Source of the DNA: a virus
IMG/VR virus record: IMGVR_UViG_3300033997_000243
Coordinates: 1-64,000 of that record
Length of the DNA: 64,000 bases
Strand: one strand, 5' to 3'
The position numbers and the translations under genes are program-made. The notes under the pieces are model-generated. The model did not search any database, was not told the origin of the DNA, and saw only the letters and a program-made list of their open reading frames with translations. Shown one piece after another: positions 6,760 to 14,506 of this stretch; positions within the stretch are counted from its first letter, which is position 1, and every line of letters begins with the position of its first letter.

Positions 6760-9108
6760 ATGATTAAGCTAAACGGGTTTGGCCTGAAAAACGTATTGAC
6801 CTTTGAAGATACGCTTCTTGAGGTTGGTAGCGAACATGGGTTGTATGTAATCCACGGTAAAAATTTAGACAGTAGAAATCCAGCTAACAAAAATGCTGTT
6901 GGCAAAAGTCGCTTGTTTTCAAGTATTCCTACTGTCGCTTTTGAAACAGACCCTTTAGCCATCAAAAGTCGAAACAAGAAAGATGTGCTTAAAGGTAAAA
7001 AGAGCACTCACATCCTTGAGGTAGAAAATCATTTAGGTGAATGTTATCGTTTTGAGCAAACAGCTTCTGCTTACAGTGTATTCATCAAAAATAAATCTGG
7101 TGAATATGTTAACGTAAACGAAGCTGGAAAACCAGTGAAACTTGAAATTGCCCGTACCCATTTGGATCGGGCTTTTCCTATTTCCGAAGAAATGTTTTAC
7201 GCAACTTCTTATGTTAGCGATCAACGTAGTTGCAACTTTATAAATGCTAGTCCACAGAATAGATTGGCCTTTATAACAAAATTGTTTGGCCTTGATGTTT
7301 ACGATGAACTACGTAAATATTTTACTAAAAAACTGGGTGAAGTTGCTAAAGCAGAGATTGAATATCAAACTTTAGCTCAAGAACTTAAAGCTGCTCAAAA
7401 AAGAATAGAGGAACTTGAGTGGACTTCTGATAAAAATTCCAAGTTAAAACGTGTCCATGAAAAACTGGATGGTGTCAAAGCCAAACTAAAAAAACTTTAT
7501 GAGTTATCTGGCAAACTAACAACAGCAAAAAACAATGCTGATCGTTTAAAGAAGCTTGTTACCAAACAAAAAGAATTACAAAAAGCTTTGGGTAAGTTAA
7601 GCACCAAAGAAGATCTTGCCAAATTAAGAAGCAACCTAAAACTTTCACAGCAGTTTGAATTTTATGTGGAAGCCAGCTCCGAGTATAAAAGTAAATCTTC
7701 TGTCATTCAAAAATCTTTGGATTCCATAACCAAACCCGAATTAAGCACAGACGAATTAGCTGAACAGTATGAAAAATACGTTAGCCTTATTTCAAAACTT
7801 GAACGCGATCTTGAAAACCAAACAGAAAAATATCAGGCTTATATAGAGATCAAAAAACAAAACTCTAAAGCAACAGCCAAGGCTTCAGCTTTGAAGTCCA
7901 CTTTTCTAAAAACAAAATTTGCAAAAAGTCTTGACCTTACCGAAAAAAATCTTGGCAAGAAAACTGACGCTATTTCCAGTCAGGTAGATTTGCTTAAAAC
8001 TACTGTTGCACTTTGGGATCAACTTCAAGATCATGAACATTTAGCAGGATGTCCTGTGTGTGGATCTGAAAAAGTTAAATACAAAGACCTTGAAAATCGA
8101 GTTAAAAAAGCGCAACAGTATTTAGAGGATTATGAAATATATTCAGAGTATGAAGAATTAGGTTCTTCTGTTGAAAGTATTTCTAAAGTAACCATAGATA
8201 CTAAGCTTGAAACCAAGTTAGAGTCGGCTCGTAAAAAGCTCAAACAAATTCGTGAACAAGGTAAACAATCGGAGCAGTATGATAAGTTGATTGCTCAAAT
8301 GGATTCACTTAAGAAACCAGTCAAACCAAAAGTTATTGTTAAAGAATCCAGCGAATCTATCGAACGTAAAATCGAAGCGCTTTCACTGTTACTTCAAAAC
8401 AAAGATCGCATTAAAGATCTTGGCAGCGAACATTACGATGAAAAAGCCCACTCTCGCGTTCAAAAAGAATTAAAGGAACTGACTCAGGAAAACGATCAGC
8501 TTGAAAAACTTTGGCGTAAATTAAATCTTGCCAAAATTGAATTTAAGAATTTAAGTAAGACTGCTGAAGATCTTTCTAATAAATTGAAGGTTGTAGAGCC
8601 ATTATTAAAAATGCGTGAGCAGTATAAGATATTGCAGACTGCATACTCTCCGAATAATTTAAAGCTACAAGCAGCTGAGGCAATAGTTCGTCAATTAGAA
8701 GATAGCTTAAATCGCTATAGTAGTTTAGTTTTTCTTGAACCTATGAAATTTCAAATTCGCACTCAAGCGAATGGCATAAGTGCAGTTGCCATCCGTAATA
8801 ACGGAGAATCAAGCGACATAGTTTACTTGAGTGGTGCAGAAGCCAACTGTTTCCGTTTATTATTCGCAGTTAGTTTATTGCCATTGATTCCAGAAGAAAA
8901 GCGAACCAATTTCTTGATACTTGACGAACCTGATAGTCGATGCAGTACAGCCGTGCGCGAACATTTGATTAGAGAATTTTTACCAAAACTTCGGCAAATA
9001 GTTCCGCATATATTCTGGATAACACCTAAGAGTATAGATGATTTCCAAGATTATACGCTACTAACAGTAGTTAAAGAAAAAGGATCATCATACCTAGAAG
9101 TATCTTAA
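6760..9108 (+). CDS. SbcC/Rad50/gp46-like recombination ATPase
   Basis: 782 aa SMC-type ATPase, expected to pair with the SbcD/gp47-like nuclease at 12475 to resect DNA ends for recombination-dependent replication. The N-terminal nucleotide-binding half has GKN at 33-35 and NAVGKS at 45-50, so the P-loop carries an insertion of about nine residues. Long coiled coils flank a zinc hook CPVC at 431-434. The C-terminal half has the signature LSGAE (690-694) and Walker B ILDEP with Asp722 and Glu723. ATG 6760 was chosen because the protein then begins at the first beta strand; the start at 6688 would overlap the small upstream gene. Confidence 0.85.
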   Translation: MIKLNGFGLKNVLTFEDTLLEVGSEHGLYVIHGKNLDSRNPANKNAVGKSRLFSSIPTVAFETDPLAIKSRNKKDVLKGKKSTHILEVENHLGECYRFEQTASAYSVFIKNKSGEYVNVNEAGKPVKLEIARTHLDRAFPISEEMFYATSYVSDQRSCNFINASPQNRLAFITKLFGLDVYDELRKYFTKKLGEVAKAEIEYQTLAQELKAAQKRIEELEWTSDKNSKLKRVHEKLDGVKAKLKKLYELSGKLTTAKNNADRLKKLVTKQKELQKALGKLSTKEDLAKLRSNLKLSQQFEFYVEASSEYKSKSSVIQKSLDSITKPELSTDELAEQYEKYVSLISKLERDLENQTEKYQAYIEIKKQNSKATAKASALKSTFLKTKFAKSLDLTEKNLGKKTDAISSQVDLLKTTVALWDQLQDHEHLAGCPVCGSEKVKYKDLENRVKKAQQYLEDYEIYSEYEELGSSVESISKVTIDTKLETKLESARKKLKQIREQGKQSEQYDKLIAQMDSLKKPVKPKVIVKESSESIERKIEALSLLLQNKDRIKDLGSEHYDEKAHSRVQKELKELTQENDQLEKLWRKLNLAKIEFKNLSKTAEDLSNKLKVVEPLLKMREQYKILQTAYSPNNLKLQAAEAIVRQLEDSLNRYSSLVFLEPMKFQIRTQANGISAVAIRNNGESSDIVYLSGAEANCFRLLFAVSLLPLIPEEKRTNFLILDEPDSRCSTAVREHLIREFLPKLRQIVPHIFWITPKSIDDFQDYTLLTVVKEKGSSYLEVS

Positions 9109-9117
9109 AGGTATTTT

Positions 9118-10020
9118 ATGTCTAAAACTTATGTTGTGTATAACGCTCACACAATGGACGGCCAAGCTTCTGCGTTGGCCGCATATTTTAGATTCAAAAA
9201 TGATGCTATTTATTTAGCATTTGATTATGGAAAGCTCAGCATTTTTGAATATTTTACAAAAGGTGATATAGCCGATCACATTTATATTCTCGGCTTACAT
9301 CTTACACCGCAAGATCTTGCACGTATATCATCTTATGGTAAAAACGTGACATACATAGATCATATGCCTGTTGAGCTATCAGAATCAAGCAAAACCAAAA
9401 TAACTCAGTTTTCCATTCCTGAGCGAAGCACTTGCGTATCTGCATGGTCATATTTTTTACCGAGCGACATGGTTCCAGAAACATTACTTATTATAGAGGA
9501 TGTTGTACTACATAAAAATGAAATATCTAATAGCCGTTTTATTTATGATGGATTGCGTTATAAAATGTTGCAGTGTGAGGAAGATGCGTTTTTATTAAAC
9601 ACCCAACATTTTATAAGCCCTAATTTGTCAGAACTTGCGGTTGAAGGTATGCAAGTTGGTTCGTTTTTTCAAACCACTGCTTCTTATCTTGCATCCAATT
9701 GCGGCTATTCAAATTTATTGGATTACAAATGTGCTTTCATTAACGCGCCCAAACTTTTCTCATATCACATAATCAAACATTTACTTAGTTTAGGAAAATA
9801 CGATTATGTGTTTTTGTATTCTGATTGCAGAGTAAGTGGTTACGTGTATCGCAGTTGGTCAGTAGGATGCAGATCTGGACTTGATTATGACGCTTCATTA
9901 ATAGCAAATATTTTTGACGGCTATGGTACTCAAAGTTTTGCAGGATTTGTCAGCTCTTTAAATTTACGCGAAAACGATATTTGTAGTGAAATAGTTCAGT
10001 ATATAAACGCTAAACTGTAA
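9118..10020 (+). CDS. Degenerate DHH-family phosphoesterase-like protein
   Basis: 300 aa. The N-terminal part has the layout of DHH phosphoesterases: His11-Thr-Met-Asp14-Gly15 followed by a Ser-Ala-rich helix, then a strand ending ILGLHL where the family has an Asp, then IDHM (80-83) where it has DHH. Two metal ligands therefore seem lost, so the protein may be inactive as a hydrolase or use other residues. The remaining 200 residues are not recognised. The gene lies 9 nt after the SbcC-like gene with AAAGG before its ATG. Confidence 0.45.
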   Translation: MSKTYVVYNAHTMDGQASALAAYFRFKNDAIYLAFDYGKLSIFEYFTKGDIADHIYILGLHLTPQDLARISSYGKNVTYIDHMPVELSESSKTKITQFSIPERSTCVSAWSYFLPSDMVPETLLIIEDVVLHKNEISNSRFIYDGLRYKMLQCEEDAFLLNTQHFISPNLSELAVEGMQVGSFFQTTASYLASNCGYSNLLDYKCAFINAPKLFSYHIIKHLLSLGKYDYVFLYSDCRVSGYVYRSWSVGCRSGLDYDASLIANIFDGYGTQSFAGFVSSLNLRENDICSEIVQYINAKL

Positions 10021-10023
10021 ATC
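10014..10023 (+). promoter_or_regulatory. Third copy of ACTGTAAATC
   Basis: The decamer found before the clamp-loader and polymerase genes recurs here, overlapping the stop codon of the preceding gene and 8 nt before the strong ribosome binding site of the next. The downstream TGTATA half of the motif is missing, so this may be chance or an internal weak site. Confidence 0.2.
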
Positions 10024-10047
10024 TACTACAAAGGAGATACCTAAACC

Positions 10048-10854
10048 ATGCCTGTATTTTATGGAGTAGCTGGACATTCACCAGACGAAGTTATTAAAGC
10101 TTTATTGTCTTTTGATTCCAACCCAACTTTTAAGATCATAAAACCCAAATCCGTATTTACGGCAGAAGGTTTGCGTAAAACCAAATATATCATTTGTCTA
10201 AGTCGAGAAGATTTTGTACGCAATTACAAGATTTTGTGTGGGTTAAAGCAAAAAGTTTTTGTATTTGCTTCACCATTATTCTTGCTTGAGTACAAAGGCT
10301 TTAATAGACTTGATTACGGAATTGATTCTGAAAATAAAACTCGAATAGTTGTTTTTGATGAAATAGATTTAGAGGTTCTTTCTAACCCTGTTGAAAAACC
10401 TATACAGAAAAAGAAAGTAACTTATTTGGACATTGTTATTCAAAAAGCCAAATCTGGATCTGTCTTTGACAAGCTAATGACTTACATTTATAAGTTACCT
10501 GCCAAGACTCACCAAAAACCTGTTAAAAAAATCTGCTGTCAGTTTTTACGCAATGATTGGTCTAAAGAAAAGCTTATAGAAGAACTCAAAAGACTTGGCA
10601 CTCAAATAAAACTTAGCTCGGCAATAGTGTCTGGCATAAGTGATATTCTTTTTTCCGATATTGCACGACGCTATCAAATTGCTTTCAAAGAAATAAATGG
10701 TGTTCCTGATGTAGCTGACGTATCAACAGCTTACGATTTGAATCCTTATGAATTCATGTACATTTTAAAAATGCTTGAAAGCGATAAACAAATAACAGAT
10801 AAAAGCAAGGTCAGTATTGATACTTATCTTGCAAATGAAAAGAAGGGGAAATAA
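10048..10854 (+). CDS. Hypothetical protein, 268 aa
   Basis: Not recognised. It has one of the strongest ribosome binding sites in the window (AAGGAGAT). The N-terminal half alternates short strands and helices in a Rossmann-like rhythm with no P-loop. A basic linker of lysines near residues 120-127 joins it to a helical C-terminal half with two conserved-looking Cys (KICCQF). Being inside the clamp-loader/SbcCD operon, it could be a replication accessory factor; nothing in the sequence proves this. Confidence 0.75.
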   Translation: MPVFYGVAGHSPDEVIKALLSFDSNPTFKIIKPKSVFTAEGLRKTKYIICLSREDFVRNYKILCGLKQKVFVFASPLFLLEYKGFNRLDYGIDSENKTRIVVFDEIDLEVLSNPVEKPIQKKKVTYLDIVIQKAKSGSVFDKLMTYIYKLPAKTHQKPVKKICCQFLRNDWSKEKLIEELKRLGTQIKLSSAIVSGISDILFSDIARRYQIAFKEINGVPDVADVSTAYDLNPYEFMYILKMLESDKQITDKSKVSIDTYLANEKKGK

Positions 10855-10855
10855 A

Positions 10856-11713
10856 TTGAATTTGGATTTAACCAAACTTAATCTTCATCCAGACGGTTTA
10901 GCTGAAACCTATCAACGCAATGCCGCATTGATCTTACGACATCTTACTCATTTGATGTATGCTGCTACGCAAAGCGATCAAGCAAAAACAAATGCAAATG
11001 ATTGCTACGAAATAAACCCAGTAAACTTATATAAAGAGCTATTGAATATAACAGACTCTGATCTTGTTGAGCTTCCTTCAGCAGATCGTGCTGTACTTTG
11101 CGCTATGTTCTGTGGCTACTCTAGTCAGATTTATGATCAGACTTTTGCTTACGTGTCTGGTGGTGAAATCGATTTATCAGTTTTCGATGTTGAGTATAAC
11201 GATCTGGATTTGTTTGATTTTATCAGCACTGGTTACAAGTTCACGGACAAGGTTAAATTCAGAACTACTTTGGAAAGAATTCAGAACAACGGAATAATCT
11301 TGTACAGCAAAAAGTTTGGCAATCAAGCTGGTACAAGTTTCGTAAAAACAGTTCAGATAGATCCTCAGTTCATTGATGATTTTTTCTGCAAGCATTACAT
11401 TCGTCCAATGAAGAAAACAGCTGAAGTGAATCACTATAAATATATAGATGAACATTTTGCTACGTTTTTAGAAAAGCTTGGTCTTAATCCTGACTTGGCT
11501 GCTGGTGCTGGTGCTGCTCACGGTGATAAGTGTTATCAGTATCGTGACACTTGGGAAAAATGGGGAATTTCTTTCGAGAAAGGTTGTTGCATTTATTTGC
11601 TAACGTACTACACACCATTTTCAGATACTGTCCGAAATACACCACAAGGTTGGGTAGATCCTTCACATTGGGTTATTTCTAACCGCAATAAGTTTATGTT
11701 TCTTCTTCCTTAA
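10856..11713 (+). CDS. Hypothetical protein, 285 aa, TTG start
   Basis: Not recognised. The best start is TTG 10856, directly after the preceding stop and preceded by AAGGGGAAATAAA. The alternative ATG at 10835 lies inside the upstream gene and lacks a binding site. The protein is mixed helical, with an Ala-Gly-rich loop near residue 215-222 and several Cys and aromatic residues in the last third. It is soluble, with no membrane segment. Confidence 0.7.
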   Translation: MNLDLTKLNLHPDGLAETYQRNAALILRHLTHLMYAATQSDQAKTNANDCYEINPVNLYKELLNITDSDLVELPSADRAVLCAMFCGYSSQIYDQTFAYVSGGEIDLSVFDVEYNDLDLFDFISTGYKFTDKVKFRTTLERIQNNGIILYSKKFGNQAGTSFVKTVQIDPQFIDDFFCKHYIRPMKKTAEVNHYKYIDEHFATFLEKLGLNPDLAAGAGAAHGDKCYQYRDTWEKWGISFEKGCCIYLLTYYTPFSDTVRNTPQGWVDPSHWVISNRNKFMFLLP

Positions 11714-11722
11714 GGATATTTT

Positions 11723-12184
11723 ATGAATCCTGATACTGTTGGATCTCATTTAGATTGGCATCGACTGTGTATGGCGGAACTTGCTGATCTATTTCTGCGT
11801 GATATTGCAGACATATCTTTCTCTGATTGTAACTGCAAATATTTTGCGAAAGTAACCATGCGTGATTTTTCAGACGATCCTGATGCTGTCTCTTTAGAAT
11901 CATTAGCATTCACTCTTGCTATTGCACAAAATATCACGCAAAATCTTAAGAAAAATTTAGAGCCTAATAAAATTCAAGTTGGTTCACTTCAGCAAGATTT
12001 CAAAACTTACTACCATAAGCTTTGTCCTGATGCTCCAATGCTTCCTGTCGTAGACATCACTTTGTTTATGAAACAAGTAACAGATTTTGTAAACTACGCT
12101 GGATATTCTATTGATAGCACTCAACACATTTTGTTTGTTCCAGAAAATATCTTCAAGGTATTTTTAGATGAAGTCGAAGTCTAA
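11723..12184 (+). CDS. Hypothetical protein, 153 aa
   Basis: Not recognised. AAGGATATTTT precedes the ATG. The protein is acidic and mostly helical, with Cys-Asn-Cys in the N-terminal third and no membrane segment. Its end overlaps the next gene by 17 nt, which indicates cotranslation within the operon. Confidence 0.75.
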   Translation: MNPDTVGSHLDWHRLCMAELADLFLRDIADISFSDCNCKYFAKVTMRDFSDDPDAVSLESLAFTLAIAQNITQNLKKNLEPNKIQVGSLQQDFKTYYHKLCPDAPMLPVVDITLFMKQVTDFVNYAGYSIDSTQHILFVPENIFKVFLDEVEV

Positions 12185-12509
12185 GGTTCCTCAGTTAAAG
12201 GTCGAACGTACTTCTCCGTGTGGTAATAAGAAAAAGATTTATTATTTCTCTGTTACCACTCACTCTTATCCTTCACCTAGCATTACCTTTACTGACTATG
12301 AATATTTAAAACTCATTGACGGAAAATGGAAAGTAACTCAAAACTATAGTGCTGTTGGTCATCCAAGTAATCTTAAAGAATTTCAACTTGATGAAAAGAT
12401 CTTAAAGTTGGCGCACAAGCAGTATTTGAAATTCATAGACAAATATTTAATCATCCATACAAAAGAAGGCAGTTATGTCACGGGAAGTTCAGGTAATTCA
12501 TACAGGTGA
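12168..12509 (+). CDS. Hypothetical basic protein, 113 aa
   Basis: Not recognised. A short basic N-terminus (MKSKSKVPQLKVERT) precedes a beta-rich middle part with many Tyr and Ser. It overlaps the preceding gene by 17 nt and the following SbcD-like gene by 35 nt, an unusually long overlap for this window. A small nucleic-acid-binding accessory of the nuclease is possible. Confidence 0.65.
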   Translation: MKSKSKVPQLKVERTSPCGNKKKIYYFSVTTHSYPSPSITFTDYEYLKLIDGKWKVTQNYSAVGHPSNLKEFQLDEKILKLAHKQYLKFIDKYLIIHTKEGSYVTGSSGNSYR

Positions 12510-13536
12510 TTGGCATTTTGATGGTCTGAAAAATCATTTCCCTTCCGACCACGCTGACCGCATAGGATTTGAAGTAGAAAAAGTTTACAAGTACGCTGTT
12601 AAAAAGGCAATTCCTTATATTATTGTTGCTGGTGACATAAGCGACAGTTATAAAATGACTGCCGAAAGTATTCAAAAACTTATTGCTGTCTTGAGTAAGT
12701 ACGACAACCACGTTACAACTTTTTACTTGATGGGCAATCACGATTACGGTGATAACAAAACTTCTAGCCTTAGTATCTTTCAGACTATGGTTGAGTTTAA
12801 AATGCTTAAGAACTTTGTGGTTGTAGACCAAAGAGAAATTCGCAAAATTGGTGGAATAGATTTTAATTTCTGCCCATTTCCGTTTACTGAACTGCTGCCT
12901 TCTGATAAACCAGTTGTGAACATAATACACCGTGATGTTCAAGGTGCTGTTGGTGACAATGGCCGCGAATTAAAAGTAAAAGAAGCACTAAAGGTCAATA
13001 GCCAACGTGACTTCACTGTTAGCGGCCATATACATCTGAGACAGTATCTTAAAAAACTCAGAGTCCTTTATCCAGGCGCTTTATTTCAAAAAACCTTTGG
13101 CGAAACACTACCTAAAGGTTTTGCTGTTGTAAAATACAAGGTCAAGAATGGAGTGATGAAAGCTGATTGGGAATACGTAGATAATATTCCTAAATTTAGA
13201 TTGGAAACTGTTCACATAGCAAATCAGAAAGAATTCGCAGCTTTGCGCGTAGATCCAAACATACGCTATAGGCTTTATGTTGCTGACGGTATTGTTGTTC
13301 CTGCAAAACTAAGACAAGATGTTCCAAACATTGACCAGCTTTGGGGAGTTAAAGGTAAAAAGCTTGAGGCTGATTTGGACTACGACCAAAACTTTTTAAA
13401 AGAAGTTAGCGAACTTCCAAAGATAGATCCCATGCTCGGCCTGAAAGATTTTTATAAAACTAATAAACTAAAAAAGGAAGATTTTCTTTTTGGAAAGAAA
13501 GCAGTTACTGAGGCACTCCGAACTTTAGGCTATTAA
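12475..13536 (+). CDS. SbcD/Mre11/gp47-like recombination nuclease
   Basis: 353 aa, the expected length for a phage gp47-type subunit. Phosphoesterase motifs are complete: GDWHFD (11-16), AGDISD (Asp54), GNHD (87-90), IHRD (His152) and SGHIHL (His185, His187). It should form a complex with the SbcC-like ATPase at 6760, trimming double-strand ends for recombination-driven replication. Unlike the T4 arrangement, the two subunit genes are separated here by several unknown genes. The gene closes the operon; an AT-rich gap with a possible promoter follows. Confidence 0.85.
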   Translation: MSREVQVIHTGDWHFDGLKNHFPSDHADRIGFEVEKVYKYAVKKAIPYIIVAGDISDSYKMTAESIQKLIAVLSKYDNHVTTFYLMGNHDYGDNKTSSLSIFQTMVEFKMLKNFVVVDQREIRKIGGIDFNFCPFPFTELLPSDKPVVNIIHRDVQGAVGDNGRELKVKEALKVNSQRDFTVSGHIHLRQYLKKLRVLYPGALFQKTFGETLPKGFAVVKYKVKNGVMKADWEYVDNIPKFRLETVHIANQKEFAALRVDPNIRYRLYVADGIVVPAKLRQDVPNIDQLWGVKGKKLEADLDYDQNFLKEVSELPKIDPMLGLKDFYKTNKLKKEDFLFGKKAVTEALRTLGY

Positions 13537-13648
13537 AAATATTTAAAATATTTTATTTTTATTTTTATAATAGTAATTTTAAGGTAAGAGGATTGTGAGA
13601 GATTCTCGTGGAGAGTAATTAATTTAATTTCAAAAGTAGAGGTCTATT
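13537..13648 (+). promoter_or_regulatory. AT-rich promoter region of the histone-like gene
   Basis: The 112-nt gap is nearly pure A/T in its first half. TATAAT at 13566-13571 is a perfect -10 box; the -35 area (TTAAAA, 13543-13548) is weak. A small GAGA/TCTC hairpin (13597-13607) lies in the leader. The gene downstream stands alone with its own terminator, so it should have its own promoter. Confidence 0.45.
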
Positions 13649-14389
13649 ATGGCTGTTAAAGGTAAAGGTAAAGGCAAGGACGGCAAAGGCGCTGGTTCTC
13701 GCTTGGGCGGTAACGTAAACGCTCCAGTTAAAAAACAAACTCCCGCTCAGAAAGCTGCTGCTGCTGGTCATGGTAAAAAAATGACTGCTGCTGAAAAAGC
13801 AAAAGCTAAAAAGCAAGCTGAATTACGTGACCGCAAGAAAACTCCTGCTGAGCGTAAGTTTGAAAAAGAACGCGCTAAACTGTTAGCTGAAAAACGTAAA
13901 GCTAAAGAAGGCAAAGCTCCAGCTAAAGCCCCTAAAGCTTCTACAACTTTAAAAGAGCGTTTGGCCGCTTGGAAAGCTCGTGGTGGTACTATCCGTACTA
14001 AACAAAAAGAGCAATTCAAAGCTTTAACTGAACGTCAAAAAGCCAGCAACAAGTTACGTGCTGAAAAACAGAAAGCTGCTCGTGAAGGTATGAAACAACG
14101 CCATGCTGATCAGCTGAAAAAGTACGAAGCTCGTAAACCTGGTACTAAGGCTCCAGCTCCAGCTGGTAAGAAACCTGCTGCTCCTGCTGGCAAAAAGCCA
14201 TCAACAGCTCCTGCTGGCAAAAAGCCAAGTGCTCCAGCCGGTAAAAAACCTGCTGCTCCTGCTGGTAAAAAGCCAAGTGCTCCTGCTGGCAAAAAACCTG
14301 CTGCTCCTGCTGGCAAAAAACCTGCTGGCAAAAAACCTGCTGCACCAGCTGGTAAGAAACCAGGAACTTCGAAGTTCCCTAAGAAGTAA
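13649..14389 (+). CDS. Histone-H1-like Lys/Ala/Pro-rich DNA-binding protein
   Basis: 246 aa, extremely basic. Residues 1-170 are rich in Lys, Ala, Arg and Gly with helix-prone segments. Residues about 168-240 are tandem PAGKKP units with variable Ala, Ser or Thr spacers, like the tails of bacterial and eukaryotic H1-type proteins. It probably binds DNA non-specifically and may compact the phage genome or coat the host chromosome. It has its own AT-rich promoter region, a good ribosome binding site (AGAGG) and its own terminator, which fits strong independent expression. The repetitive DNA makes copy number prone to change between strains. Confidence 0.6.
   Translation: MAVKGKGKGKDGKGAGSRLGGNVNAPVKKQTPAQKAAAAGHGKKMTAAEKAKAKKQAELRDRKKTPAERKFEKERAKLLAEKRKAKEGKAPAKAPKASTTLKERLAAWKARGGTIRTKQKEQFKALTERQKASNKLRAEKQKAAREGMKQRHADQLKKYEARKPGTKAPAPAGKKPAAPAGKKPSTAPAGKKPSAPAGKKPAAPAGKKPSAPAGKKPAAPAGKKPAGKKPAAPAGKKPGTSKFPKK
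14150..14370 (+). repeat. In-gene tandem repeats encoding PAGKKP units
   Basis: About nine units of GCTCCTGCTGGCAAAAAA-like sequence, most 24 or 27 nt long, with third-base variation between GGC and GGT. The variation shows divergence rather than a recent expansion. Confidence 0.85.
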
Positions 14390-14406
14390 TTCTTAGTTAA
14401 AAAGAA

Positions 14407-14437
14407 AAGGCCGAGATTAATTTCTTGGCCTTTTTTC
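14407..14437 (+). terminator. Intrinsic terminator after the histone-like gene
   Basis: AAGGCCGAGA (14407-14416) pairs with TCTTGGCCTT (14423-14432), including one G-T pair, with loop TTAATT and a run of T. Confidence 0.9.
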
Positions 14438-14458
14438 GTTTCTGTCGTTAAAAACACT

Positions 14459-14484
14459 CTGATATATAATTTTAGTGTATATCC
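14459..14484 (+). promoter_or_regulatory. Putative phage promoter motif
   Basis: CTGATATATAATTTTAGTGTATATCC follows a terminator and precedes the 14507 gene. TAGTGTATA is shared with the motif before the clamp loader, and ATAATTT with those at 2943 and 39587. Confidence 0.4.
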
Positions 14485-14506
14485 ATAGCAACCGTTAAGG
14501 CCAATT

